A stretch of 64,000 nt of DNA from Bacteroidota bacterium. GTDB taxonomy: Bacteria > Bacteroidota > Bacteroidia > Bacteroidales > Rikenellaceae. The notes beneath the pieces are model-generated. The model ran no database searches, was not told the origin of the DNA, and was given only the letters and a program-made list of their open reading frames with translations. The DNA lies in contig JADFUS010000042.1 of the NCBI GenBank assembly GCA_015222165.1, positions 20,270 through 84,269 on the forward strand. The letters run 5' to 3'. Within the stretch, counting starts at the first letter, position 1. Each line of letters begins with the position of its first letter. Both the position numbers and the translations under genes were made by a program. Shown one piece after another: positions 49,828 to 59,859 of the stretch.

Positions 49828-50521
49828 ATTTTTAAAAGCACTTCTGCTCCTTGTTACTATATTATCTACATCAATAATATATGCACAAAGTATTGATATA
49901 GGTATAAGAGGCGGAGTAGGTGGAGGATCTATTGAGACACGCCCTTTTTGGGAGAAAAACTCGAGTTTCGGAGTTCCTGTATATGGATTGTCAATCTTAT
50001 ATAAAGGGAAATTAAAATATTTAGATGCTTTAGAAGCTAATGTGAATTATACAACTTCTCAATTTAGCTGGCTAGCAAAAAATAAATCTGACTCATCATA
50101 TACTCGAAAGATAAACGCCATAGAGATACCAATAATGTGGCACGCTTATTACAGTTTAGACAATGATAGATTAAACATATTTTTAAATCTTGGACCTTAT
50201 ATTTCATATGACATAAGCTCCAAAGAGAGTTGGATAGGTAACGATATTGGCAACTCAGCTTGGGAAACACGAACACAGGATTATGAATATAGCAACCTAA
50301 AAGATAATCGTTTTGGATATGGCGCAATTGGAGGTATAGGAATATCCTATATTTTTGCCAAACGAATTACTATAAGTGCGGAAGCTCGTTACAGATTCGG
50401 TTTTAATGATATTTATAAGAATCCCGTAAACTACCCCACTTCAACATATTATCAAGCACAAGTAAGCCAATATAGGTTCTCCGCAGGAATATCCTATAGG
50501 ATTTGGAAAATAAAAGAATAA
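49817..50521 (+). CDS. Outer membrane beta-barrel (PorT-like) protein
   Basis: Signal peptide, alternating beta pattern, terminal RFSAGISYRIWKIKE. Confidence 0.7.
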   Translation: MKNKFLKALLLLVTILSTSIIYAQSIDIGIRGGVGGGSIETRPFWEKNSSFGVPVYGLSILYKGKLKYLDALEANVNYTTSQFSWLAKNKSDSSYTRKINAIEIPIMWHAYYSLDNDRLNIFLNLGPYISYDISSKESWIGNDIGNSAWETRTQDYEYSNLKDNRFGYGAIGGIGISYIFAKRITISAEARYRFGFNDIYKNPVNYPTSTYYQAQVSQYRFSAGISYRIWKIKE

Positions 50522-50551
50522 AAAATACTGAAAAGTAAAACAACAAAAATA

Positions 50552-50896
50552 ATGGAAAAAGAGACACAGAGACAGAAAAAAGTATCACGCTCAATTATGC
50601 GTGATATAAGTGATATATTTCAAAAAGAAGGAAAAGAATATACTCGAGGAGCAGTAGTTTCTGTAACTCAAGTTCGTATTGTTCCAGATTTGAGCTATGC
50701 AAAAATATATTTAAGCGTTTTCCCTTTTGATAAAAGTGAAGAAATTCTAGAACGTGTGAGAACTAATGATTGGCAACTAAGAATGTGGCTTGGCAAAAGA
50801 GTAAGAACACAACTTCGTATTGTTCCAAAACTTACTTTTCATATTGACGATTCATTAGAATATGTCGCAAATATAGATAGTTTACTTGCTAAATAA
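50552..50896 (+). CDS. rbfA: Ribosome-binding factor A
   Basis: RQKKVSRSIMRDISDIFQKEG, VRIVPDLSYAKIYLSVFP, LRIVPKLTFHIDDSLEY. Confidence 0.9.
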   Translation: MEKETQRQKKVSRSIMRDISDIFQKEGKEYTRGAVVSVTQVRIVPDLSYAKIYLSVFPFDKSEEILERVRTNDWQLRMWLGKRVRTQLRIVPKLTFHIDDSLEYVANIDSLLAK

Positions 50897-50919
50897 AGAT
50901 TAAAAGATATAGTATAATC

Positions 50920-52146
50920 ATGAAAAAAAATCGTCTGATAAGGTGGATAGCTCACAGATACCTCTTTTCTAAAAAGTCGCATTCTGTTATAAATATCATC
51001 TCTATCGTCAGCTTTTTGGCTCTTGCTGTACCTACGGCAGCCATGATTATATTGCTGTCTGTGCAAAATGGACTCAACGATTTCGTTTTAAATCTCAGCT
51101 CTACTTTCGAGCCTGATATAAAAATTGAAAACACTGAAGGACGGTATTTTACACCAAACGAACAGCTAATTGAGAAGTTATCGGAAATAAAGAACATAGA
51201 AACTATTTCTGAAGTCATAGAAAATGATGTAATGGTTGTTTACAAGAATAAACAATCATTCATCAAAATTCGTGGCGTAGACTCTCTTTTTGGAAAAGTA
51301 ATTGCTCTTGATAGCATAATTTACAAAGGCACTTATGACCCAAATAACTCGTTAATAGGGCTATCTTTGGCTCATGAACTTGGTATGGGAGGAGTATTTG
51401 ACGGTGGACTAAAAGTTTATTCACCAAAAATAAAAAGCACACCTACTTTTTTACCGCTACCTCTATATAACAGCGTGAATTTAGACATAACAGGTCTTTT
51501 TTCTCTTGACACAAAAACAGAATTAAGCTATGTTATTATTCCTATTACAAAAGCTAAACAACTTTTTGAAAAAGGAAATAAAATCACAAATTTATTTATA
51601 AAAGGTAAAAATGGAGTTTCAAACTTGACTATAAAAAAGGATATTGAAAAAGTATTGGCAAAAAATAGTTTTTCAAAATTTAGAACTACAACTCAAGAAG
51701 AACAAAATCAAGCCGAATATAATATTTTGAAGCAAGAAAAAATCATTGTTTTTATAATTTTAATAATGGTTCTTATTATTGCATCTTTCACACTTATCGG
51801 AGCTATAGCTATGTTGATGATAGAGAAAGAAGCCGAATCTAAACTCCTAGCGACAATTGGACTAAAACGCAAAGAAATTCAAAAGATTTTCATATATCAA
51901 GGACTATATATTTCATTATATGGAGTAGCCCTTGGGACAATAGTAGGACTAGGGATTTCGTTATTACAACAACATTTTGGATTTGTAAAAATAGAAGGTG
52001 CATCTATGTTAATAGATAGTTATCCTGTAATTGTGTCAATTGTAGACACAGCAATTGCTGTAATAACAGTAATAATTTTATCATATATGATAACTGCCTT
52101 TACTGTAAAAAGCATAGGTAAAAACATACAAAAAAACGAACTTTAA
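50920..52146 (+). CDS. FtsX/LolC-like ABC transporter permease
   Basis: RWIAHRYLFSKKSHSVINIISIVSFLALAVPTAAMIILLSVQNG, MacB/FtsX permease organisation. Confidence 0.88.
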   Translation: MKKNRLIRWIAHRYLFSKKSHSVINIISIVSFLALAVPTAAMIILLSVQNGLNDFVLNLSSTFEPDIKIENTEGRYFTPNEQLIEKLSEIKNIETISEVIENDVMVVYKNKQSFIKIRGVDSLFGKVIALDSIIYKGTYDPNNSLIGLSLAHELGMGGVFDGGLKVYSPKIKSTPTFLPLPLYNSVNLDITGLFSLDTKTELSYVIIPITKAKQLFEKGNKITNLFIKGKNGVSNLTIKKDIEKVLAKNSFSKFRTTTQEEQNQAEYNILKQEKIIVFIILIMVLIIASFTLIGAIAMLMIEKEAESKLLATIGLKRKEIQKIFIYQGLYISLYGVALGTIVGLGISLLQQHFGFVKIEGASMLIDSYPVIVSIVDTAIAVITVIILSYMITAFTVKSIGKNIQKNEL

Positions 52147-52148
52147 CA

Positions 52149-53171
52149 ATGAATAATAGACTATATATATCAATATTTTTTATAAGCACTCTGCTTTGTT
52201 CTTGCAATTTTGACAAACCAACTCTTATTCCTGAGGAAGAACTCGGAGATATGATTGGCGAGATTGTTTTAACAGAAAGCTATGTTAAAAATGCTATGAA
52301 GCCAAACAGAAGAGCTAAAGATACTATAGATTATTATAATCCTATATTAGATAAATATGGATATACTATTGAAGATGTCGAATATTCTATAGATAAATAT
52401 TCTCGAAGAAAAACAGATGTCATCTGGAATACTGTAGATAAAGCAAATAAAAAAGTAAGTTTAATTCAGAAAATATATAAAGAAGATTTTGCGAAACGTC
52501 AAAAGTGGATTAAGTATGTCGACCAAGAAACTGCAGATACTTTATTTAGCTATCCCGACACTATTTTTGTAAAAAAATTCAAAGATATAAAGGATTTTAT
52601 TCCTCCAATTGAAATTGAAAGAGAGGGATCTTTTATTATCAGATATGACTATAAAACAAAAGACGAAGAAAAACCTGATAATAGATATATGATGTTTCAT
52701 TTTTATGATACACTCTCAAATAAAAAAATCACTCGCTATACATCATGGATTTCAAGAAGTAGAAGTTACGATAAAAGAAAAACTTTTATAAAAACTTTAG
52801 TAGTAAAAGATCTTCATAAAAAAAATAGACTCGAAATATATTTAGCAGGTCATAACTTTACACAGAAACAAAAGAAAAACAAAAAAAGAAAAGAAAAAGA
52901 TATCAACATAAATATATGGAATATAAAAGTTGTCTTCAAACCAAGATTTAAAGATGTAGAGACAGAAGTGTTCCTTAGAGATGTTCCTGTGAATTTTATT
53001 TACGACTTTAATAACATCTATACAGATAAAATAAATAGAACTCTTGTTACTCCATTCAATTTAGAAGCTATGGGAGTAAAAGCAGATACTCTTGTTTATA
53101 AGGATAAAGAAAAAGAAAATTGGGTAAATATTCTTGAACAAAAACACTATGGAAAGATACGAAAACAATAG
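52149..53171 (+). CDS. DUF4296-domain lipoprotein
   Basis: Lipobox LLCSCNFDKPT, IPEEELGDMIGEIVLTESYV, and HTDVIW-like YSRRKTDVIWNTV. Confidence 0.6.
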   Translation: MNNRLYISIFFISTLLCSCNFDKPTLIPEEELGDMIGEIVLTESYVKNAMKPNRRAKDTIDYYNPILDKYGYTIEDVEYSIDKYSRRKTDVIWNTVDKANKKVSLIQKIYKEDFAKRQKWIKYVDQETADTLFSYPDTIFVKKFKDIKDFIPPIEIEREGSFIIRYDYKTKDEEKPDNRYMMFHFYDTLSNKKITRYTSWISRSRSYDKRKTFIKTLVVKDLHKKNRLEIYLAGHNFTQKQKKNKKRKEKDININIWNIKVVFKPRFKDVETEVFLRDVPVNFIYDFNNIYTDKINRTLVTPFNLEAMGVKADTLVYKDKEKENWVNILEQKHYGKIRKQ

Positions 53172-53562
53172 AAAAATTGCTACACCACTTTTATTAAGTA
53201 AAAATGGTGTAGAAAAAAATTGTTTGGTAACTTATGATTTAGTGTCAAAAAAAATTATTAATATTGTAAAAGATGTTAATAATTTTGACATTTTAGCAAA
53301 TACTGAATATTTTAATGGTATATTGGTATCATGTGGAGATTGGTATGATTTTCCCATGACTTTAGAAAAGCAAGATAATATAAACATTAAGCTTTCTGAA
53401 AAGATAAAAGAAAAGCCTACAATTTCTTTAGAAGAATTACTACACGACACTTTAGAAAATTGTTCCGTGATAGAAAATACGAAAATTGACCTTGCAATTA
53501 TTGAAGGAATAACAATAACAACTCAAAAGATAGAACGAAAAATTAGAGTTAAAAAATTATAA
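53134..53562 (+). CDS. Hypothetical protein
   Basis: 142-aa ORF overlapping the upstream gene; the start may instead be MERYENN at 53149. Sits within a co-directional cluster. Confidence 0.45.
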   Translation: MNKNTMERYENNRKIATPLLLSKNGVEKNCLVTYDLVSKKIINIVKDVNNFDILANTEYFNGILVSCGDWYDFPMTLEKQDNINIKLSEKIKEKPTISLEELLHDTLENCSVIENTKIDLAIIEGITITTQKIERKIRVKKL

Positions 53563-53564
53563 CT

Positions 53565-54347
53565 ATGGCAACAGCACTATTTGATAAAATTATATTTGGC
53601 CCAATAAAAAGCAGACGCCTGGGCATTTCTCTAGGGATAAATCTATTATCTCCTCACTCAAAATTATGCAATTTCGACTGTATATATTGCGAATGTGGCT
53701 GGACGAAAAATAATGAACATAGCACAGAAAAACCTCATTTCAACGACAAAAAAGATGTTTTAATTTCTCTTGAAAATTTTCTTAAAGAGAGAGCAGAAAA
53801 AAAAGAACCTCTAGATGTTATAACATTTGCAGGAAATGGAGAACCAACCATGCACCCCGATTTTGAGGAAATTATAAATAAAACTATTGAACTAAGAAAC
53901 GAATTTTTCCCAAATGTAAAAATTGCTGTTCTAAGCAATTCTACAATGCTTGGAAAAGAGAGCGTACGTCGTGCTTTAGCAAAAGTTGACAGAGCTATTC
54001 TAAAAATAGATTCTGCTTTTGACAAAACAATTGCACAAATAAACGAACCTATAGGACAATACTCTTTACAAAATATCCTTGATAATATGGCTCTTTTTAC
54101 TGGAGAGATAATTATACAAACGATGTTTTTAAGAGGCGAAAACAAAGGTGAAACCATAGATAACACTACTGAAAAAGAGGTTTCTGCTTGGATAAAAGTA
54201 CTAAAACAAGTTAAACCTACACAAGTGATGATTTACTCTTTAGACAGAGATACTCCACTTAAAACTATAGAGAAAGTAGGTAAAGGAGAGCTTAATATCA
54301 TAGCTGAAAAAGTAAGAAACGCAGGTTTCGAATGCAGTGTCGCATAA
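53565..54347 (+). CDS. Radical SAM protein
   Basis: CNFDCIYCECGW (CxxxCxxC), TFAGNGEPTMHPDF. Confidence 0.9.
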   Translation: MATALFDKIIFGPIKSRRLGISLGINLLSPHSKLCNFDCIYCECGWTKNNEHSTEKPHFNDKKDVLISLENFLKERAEKKEPLDVITFAGNGEPTMHPDFEEIINKTIELRNEFFPNVKIAVLSNSTMLGKESVRRALAKVDRAILKIDSAFDKTIAQINEPIGQYSLQNILDNMALFTGEIIIQTMFLRGENKGETIDNTTEKEVSAWIKVLKQVKPTQVMIYSLDRDTPLKTIEKVGKGELNIIAEKVRNAGFECSVA

Positions 54348-54359
54348 TAAAAATCATAT

Positions 54360-55425
54360 ATGAATTTAAACGAATATAAAGAGCGTCTTGGCACGTTAAG
54401 GGGGTTTCTTTGACCTCGATATACGCAAAAAGAACATCGACGAATTAGAAATTATTTGCCAAAGTGATGATTTCTGGAATGACAGCGACAAAGCACAATC
54501 GACACTTAAAAAAATAGCTCTCGAAAAAGATTGGATAGACAAATACAAAAAAGTTGAAACAGCTCTTGATGATCTTGAAGTGACAAATGATTTTTTTACT
54601 TTAGGAGAAGCAACGGAAGACGATATAGAAAAAGCTGAAGCAGATTTTATACAACAAATAGAATCTCTGGAATTCAAAAAGATGCTCTCTGGAGAAGAAG
54701 ATAAACTCGGAGCAATACTCGAAATAAATGCTGGTGCAGGAGGAACAGAAGCTCTTGACTGGACAAATATGCTTTTACGTATTTACACACGCTGGACAGA
54801 AGATAAAGGTTATAAAGTAAAAATTCAAGATATTCAAGAAGATGGCATCGGTGTAAAATCTGTAATGTTAGAAATTGTTGGTGACTATGCCTATGGCTAT
54901 CTTAAAGGAGAAAATGGAGTTCATAGACTTATACGTATCTCGCCATTCGATTCGAACGCAAAAAGACACACAACTTTCGCATCTGTTTTTGCAACTCCCG
55001 CAATAGATAATGATATTGTGATAGATATAAATATGGGAGATATAACTTGGGACACCTACCGCTCGGGAGGGGCTGGAGGACAGAATGTTAATAAAGTTGA
55101 AACTGCCGTAAGACTTCATCACGCACCAAGTGGAATAGTTATTGAAAATAGTGAAACTCGTTCTCAAATTGATAATAAACAAAACGCTCTTCGTATTTTA
55201 AAGAGTAAACTTTATCAAATTGAACTAGAGAAAAAACTCTCTGCACAACGTGATCAAGAGGGAAAAAAGAAAAAAATAGAATGGGGAAGTCAAATTCGTA
55301 GTTATACTCTTGACACTCGCATAATAAAAGACCACCGCACAAATGTTTCTACTTCAAATATTCAATCAGTGCTTGATGGTAATATAGATATTTTTATCAA
55401 AGCCTATTTACTTATGAACGACTAA
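54360..55425 (+). CDS. prfB: Peptide chain release factor 2, expressed by programmed +1 frameshift
   Basis: Frame 0 atgaatttaaacgaatataaagagcgtcttggcacgttaagggggtttctttga; frameshift at ctt-t-gac (TGA at 54411-54413) into the long ORF ending at 55425. [19 protein letters not shown] class I RF GGQ motif. Confidence 0.95.
54397..54413 (+). promoter_or_regulatory. prfB +1 programmed frameshift signal (AGGGGG upstream of CTT-TGA-C)
   Basis: Sequence taagggggtttctttga-c, with an SD-like AGGGGG just upstream of the CTT TGA C slippery stop. Confidence 0.93.
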
Positions 55426-55436
55426 TTTTAAAAAAT

Positions 55437-56906
55437 ATGGTAACAATTTCAATGATAGAAACAGCTTTATATATACTACTTTACGTATTATATATAGTTT
55501 TTGTCGCCTACCTTATTATAAAATTAATTGTCGCAAAACATGATCCTGTAAAATCTATTACATGGATAATGATTATGTTTATAATCCCAGTTATAGGAGT
55601 AATATTATATCTTTCTGTAGGTAAAAATTTACGCAGAAAAAAGAAAAAGCACAGAAAAAATTCGCTTAAAATAAATAAATATTTTGAGAAATTAGTAATA
55701 AAACAAAAATTCGCTATTACCGTTCCTAGCATGAAAGGAACTCGTCAACTTACGGATAATAAAAAAATTGTTAACCTACTTTTTAATAATAATGTTTCGC
55801 CAATAACAATAAACAATGAAGTTATTGTGCTTAACAACGGCGTAGAAACATTTCCTAAAATTAAAGAGGAACTTAACAAAGCTAAAATATTTATCCACCT
55901 CGAATATTATATCATCGAAAACGATATTATTGGCAATGAAATAGCAGATATTTTAATAAAAAAAGCTAAAGAAGGTGTTGAAGTAAGACTGATTTTTGAC
56001 GATGTTGGAAGTTGGCATATTACTAAAAAATACGTAAAAAGACTTACTCAAGGAGGTGTTTTGGTTGAACCATATCAACCCGTAATTTTCTCAAAATTAG
56101 CAAATAGCTTAAACTATCGTAACCACAGAAAACTAATTAATATCGATGGACTTATCAGCTTCACTGGTGGTCTAAACATTGCAGATAGATATATTTATGG
56201 TACAAAAAAAATAGGGACATGGAGAGATACGCATATTATGATAAAAGGAGGTGCTTCACTAGCTCTTCAAGCACTTTTTGCAAATGATTGGTATAATTGT
56301 CACGGAGAAATTCTTGATGATGCAAAATATACACCATCTCCAGAAAGCATTAAAAATCAATGTGCTATACAGATAGCTTCCTCAGGACCTAACTCTGAAT
56401 GGGCATCTATAATGCAAGCTTTTTTCTCTGTAATTACAAAAGCAAAAAATCATATTTATATATCTACACCATATTTTATTCCTGGAAATTCGATACTTAC
56501 AGCAATAAAAGTTGCTGCAATGAGTGGTGTTGACGTAAAAATAATGCTTCCACACAAGTCAGATACAAATATAACATACTATGCTACTCGCTCATATATA
56601 GATGAACTTCTGGAAACGGGAGTCAAAATTTACTTCTACAAACCAGGATTTAACCATTCGAAAATAATCATGGCAGATTCTAATGTTGTGACAGTTGGAA
56701 CAGCAAATATGGACGTAAGAAGTTTCGAGCAAAATTTGGAAGTAACAGCAATTATTTACGACGAAAAAACAACAAAAGAAGTTGAGGAACACTTCTTAAA
56801 TGACTTAAATTTTTGCGATAGAATTTATGAACAAGAGTGGAATAAACGCAGAAATATTGAACATCTCTATGAAGGACTAACACGTCTTTTTAGCCCTATA
56901 CTATAA
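55437..56906 (+). CDS. cls: Cardiolipin synthase
   Basis: Two HKD motifs (NHRKLINIDGLISFTGG; NHSKIIMADSNVVTVGTANMD) and N-terminal TM segments. Confidence 0.93.
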   Translation: MVTISMIETALYILLYVLYIVFVAYLIIKLIVAKHDPVKSITWIMIMFIIPVIGVILYLSVGKNLRRKKKKHRKNSLKINKYFEKLVIKQKFAITVPSMKGTRQLTDNKKIVNLLFNNNVSPITINNEVIVLNNGVETFPKIKEELNKAKIFIHLEYYIIENDIIGNEIADILIKKAKEGVEVRLIFDDVGSWHITKKYVKRLTQGGVLVEPYQPVIFSKLANSLNYRNHRKLINIDGLISFTGGLNIADRYIYGTKKIGTWRDTHIMIKGGASLALQALFANDWYNCHGEILDDAKYTPSPESIKNQCAIQIASSGPNSEWASIMQAFFSVITKAKNHIYISTPYFIPGNSILTAIKVAAMSGVDVKIMLPHKSDTNITYYATRSYIDELLETGVKIYFYKPGFNHSKIIMADSNVVTVGTANMDVRSFEQNLEVTAIIYDEKTTKEVEEHFLNDLNFCDRIYEQEWNKRRNIEHLYEGLTRLFSPIL

Positions 56907-56938
56907 CATTAAAAAAAATTATCGAATAAATTTAGTGT

Positions 56939-56975
56939 TTTTTTTCGTTCAAGATATAATTTTGAACGAAAAAAA
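56939..56975. repeat. 14-bp perfect inverted repeat just before the holin start codon
   Basis: tttttttcgttcaa-gatataatt-ttgaacgaaaaaaa, ending 2 bp before the ATG at 56978. Confidence 0.8.
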
Positions 56976-56977
56976 GT

Positions 56978-57394
56978 ATGGAATTAATTCAAAAAATAGC
57001 CGAACAAGCAACAGGAATTATGTTGATGTGGGCAATAATGATTGGCGTCGTGATAATAGATTTTTGGACTGGTATAGACAAAGCCAAATCTCGACACGAA
57101 CCAATTCACAGCAAAGGTCTTCGCAAAACTATAACAAAAGTAGGCGAATATTGGCGTGTATTAGTAATGTTTCTTTTCATTGATATCATAGGTACAATGT
57201 TGCCATGGTACTCCCTACCCTACGCTTCTATGTTATGCACTTTATCAATAATTCTTATTGAGATACGTTCAGTAATAGAAAATCTTAAAGCAAAAAAAAG
57301 CTCAGCAAGTGAAATTACGGAAATGGTAAAAGAAATAATAAGCATTGATAATCCCGAAAAAGCTGTAAGCTTTCTTAAAAACTTGAATAAATAA
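56978..57394 (+). CDS. Phage holin family protein
   Basis: 138 aa with about 3 TM segments; IDFWTGIDKAKSRHEPIHSKGLRKTITKVGEYW matches the toxin secretion/phage lysis holin pattern. Confidence 0.75.
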   Translation: MELIQKIAEQATGIMLMWAIMIGVVIIDFWTGIDKAKSRHEPIHSKGLRKTITKVGEYWRVLVMFLFIDIIGTMLPWYSLPYASMLCTLSIILIEIRSVIENLKAKKSSASEITEMVKEIISIDNPEKAVSFLKNLNK

Positions 57395-57495
57395 CAAAAT
57401 ACTTAATGAAATAATTACAATTAATGAAAATTTCACTATCTTAGAGACTGTAAATTATACAATTTATTAATAACCCCAATTAAACTAATTAAATT

Positions 57496-58911
57496 ATGAA
57501 AAAATTTCTATGTTTACTATCCATATGCTTCATTTTTATCCAATGCAGTAAAGAAAAAGAACCTATCTATTCGAACCCCGAAAAGCCATTAGTAAAAAAT
57601 GGATTTAAAGTCGAAGTCGATGAAGCATTAAAAATTGCTGAAAACGCTCCTAATGTTTTTGGAGAAGTAGACACAAAAGCAAGCCTAAAAGAAGTTGGAG
57701 ACATTGATATTATAACAACTTTTGAAACAAAAGGAAACGGAATAAAAGACACATTAATGTATGTTGTCAACTACAAAAACCAAATGGGATATACTTTTAT
57801 TTCTGCCGATGATAGATGTGGTGGGATTTTAGCTTATATCAAAGAGGGTAATTTTAAGCTTAAAGATGAATCAAGCGATAATTTACCTACATATCTATAT
57901 ACATTAATAAAAAATGAACAAATATCAAAAAGATTAAACATCAATGATCCAGTTGAAAAAAGTATAAAAACTAAAGATCTTTCACGTTTAAATAAAAGGG
58001 TATACACTCCAAACATGAGCAGTATTCATATGGGACCAGTAACACCAGCATTATGTCTTAGGGTTTTTAAACAACATAGTAGTTATGGCGATTTCAAAAA
58101 CTTTCAAGGTGAGAGAAAATCTTATATGTATTATAGAAATAATGGCTGTATAGGTACAAGAAGATACACTGAAACAAAAGTAAACGTATATCCAATGTTA
58201 ACAACAAACTGGGGACAACATTCTCCATATAATGATAATGCCCCTTTAATTGATGGCAAACATGCATTGGCAGGTTGTGTAGCAATAGCTGCCGCTCAGG
58301 TTATGGCATATCATGAATTTCCAGTAAATTATCCAAGTAATATAAATAATGGAGAGAAAACAAATTTAGATATTTTAAGAAATATTAAAAGCATATCAAA
58401 TTTTAAACTTGAATCTTCAAAAGAATCAGTTGCAAAATTTCTAAGAACTCTTGGCGATTTATATGAAAATAGTTGGGGATTAGATGGAACTTATTCTGAC
58501 ACAGGAATGGGTTCAGAAGTTTTTGAAAAAATGGGATATCCAAGACCATGTGATATAATAAATTACAACACATTAAGAGCAACAAACTCTTTGGACAATA
58601 ATAGACCCATAATAACAAGAGGTAACTCAGGTAGTAATGGACACTCATGGGTAATTGATGGATATATTACTGTTACCCAAGGAGATGATTATTTATATTT
58701 TGATGAAGATCTTTTACTTAATGATTGTGATTATGGAGAAGTAATATATTCTGTAAATACATATTTAAGCTGTAATTTTGGATGGAATGGTATATGTAAT
58801 GGTTATTATTTAGAAGGAGCTTTTAATGTAAGTGAAGGAAATGAATATCCTTATAAAACCAAAACTAATTATACTCAAGATATACAAATAATACCAGATA
58901 TTCACAAATAA
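57496..58911 (+). CDS. C10 family (streptopain-like) cysteine protease lipoprotein
   Basis: Lipobox FIFIQCSKEKEP; NWGQHSPYNDNAP...AGCVAIAAAQVMAYHEFP (catalytic Cys), NGHSWVIDGY (catalytic His), CNFGWNGICNGYY. Confidence 0.9.
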   Translation: MKKFLCLLSICFIFIQCSKEKEPIYSNPEKPLVKNGFKVEVDEALKIAENAPNVFGEVDTKASLKEVGDIDIITTFETKGNGIKDTLMYVVNYKNQMGYTFISADDRCGGILAYIKEGNFKLKDESSDNLPTYLYTLIKNEQISKRLNINDPVEKSIKTKDLSRLNKRVYTPNMSSIHMGPVTPALCLRVFKQHSSYGDFKNFQGERKSYMYYRNNGCIGTRRYTETKVNVYPMLTTNWGQHSPYNDNAPLIDGKHALAGCVAIAAAQVMAYHEFPVNYPSNINNGEKTNLDILRNIKSISNFKLESSKESVAKFLRTLGDLYENSWGLDGTYSDTGMGSEVFEKMGYPRPCDIINYNTLRATNSLDNNRPIITRGNSGSNGHSWVIDGYITVTQGDDYLYFDEDLLLNDCDYGEVIYSVNTYLSCNFGWNGICNGYYLEGAFNVSEGNEYPYKTKTNYTQDIQIIPDIHK

Positions 58912-58927
58912 AAATCTTATAACACAC

Positions 58928-58966
58928 AAAAGAGGAGATTGTCAAAATAATGACAATCTCCTCTTT
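58928..58966. terminator. Bidirectional hairpin terminator between the C10 protease gene and nagB
   Basis: aaaagaggagattgtca-aaataa... /tgacaatctcctctttt, roughly 17-bp stem with flanking A/T tracts. Confidence 0.88.
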
Positions 58967-58984
58967 TCAATTTTATAATTTATA

Positions 58985-59779
58985 TTAAAGAATAGACGCT
59001 TTCTCTATATCTTTAAAGTATTTGTAAGTCTCTACTTTTAACTGAGCAACGGACTCTTCATCACAAACGATGATGCCTTTTTCGTGTATCTGCAAAGCTG
59101 AAACTGTCCACATATGATTTATGCCCTCTTCTATAGCGTGTTGAAGTGCTGTAGCTTTGCCATAACCATTTACGATGATAAGAACTTCATCTGAATCCAT
59201 AACTGTTCCAACTCCAACTGTAAGCGCGGTTTTAGGAACTAAATTAAGGTCTCCATCGAAGAAACGTGCATTCGCAATAATTGTGTTGTGTGTCAACGTT
59301 TTCTGACGTGTACGTGAACTAAGAGATGAACCTGGTTCATTGAAAGCAATATGACCATCTGGTCCTATACCTCCAAGAAAAAGATTAATGCCTCCAGCTT
59401 CCACAATTCTACTTTCATAATTTGCACACTCCTCAACTAAATCTTTGGCATTACCATTAAGAATATTGATATTCTCTGGATTAATGTCAATGTGATTAAA
59501 GAAATTTGTGTACATAAAACTATGGTAGCTTTCAGGATGTGACTCTGGAAGTGCTACATACTCGTCCATGTTGAACGTTACAACATTCTTAAACGAAATC
59601 TTACCCTCTTTGTGTTTTCTAACAAGCGCTTGATAAGTGCCTATTGGAGTTCCACCCGTTGGTAAACCTAAGACAAACTTGTTGTCTTCTGTAGGAGCAA
59701 ATTTGTTGATTTTATCAACAATGTAATTTGCCGTCCACTCTGAGATTTTTTCGTAATCTCTTTGAATTAATACTCTCAT
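58985..59779 (-). CDS. nagB: Glucosamine-6-phosphate deaminase
   Basis: [20 protein letters not shown] start; [52 protein letters not shown]. The ORF-track start at 59842 lies beyond the likely -7 box (59840-59847), so it was shortened. Confidence 0.93.
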   Translation of the reverse strand: MRVLIQRDYEKISEWTANYIVDKINKFAPTEDNKFVLGLPTGGTPIGTYQALVRKHKEGKISFKNVVTFNMDEYVALPESHPESYHSFMYTNFFNHIDINPENINILNGNAKDLVEECANYESRIVEAGGINLFLGGIGPDGHIAFNEPGSSLSSRTRQKTLTHNTIIANARFFDGDLNLVPKTALTVGVGTVMDSDEVLIIVNGYGKATALQHAIEEGINHMWTVSALQIHEKGIIVCDEESVAQLKVETYKYFKDIEKASIL

Positions 59780-59859
59780 TTTAGTAATTTTTTTAGTTTT
59801 GTGAATTACTGTTATTGAATCGTATAAATGGACTACGCACAAAAGTACGTAGCCAAATA

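Noticed and set aside
54396-54677. 93-aa minus-strand ORF opposite the prfB 5' region
   Set aside because: Antisense shadow ORF over the genuine frameshifted prfB coding region.
56935-57183. 82-aa ORF MFFFVQDIILNEKKYGINSKN...
   Set aside because: Out-of-frame overlap of the hairpin and the holin gene; the holin frame has a clear family match.
56978-57394. Prophage call based on the holin gene
   Set aside because: No capsid, tail, terminase, integrase or endolysin genes nearby; flanking genes are core (cls, nagB).
59780-59842. N-terminal extension [21 protein letters not shown] on NagB
   Set aside because: Overlaps the candidate -7 element, and conserved NagB proteins start at MRVLIQ; treated as upstream sequence.
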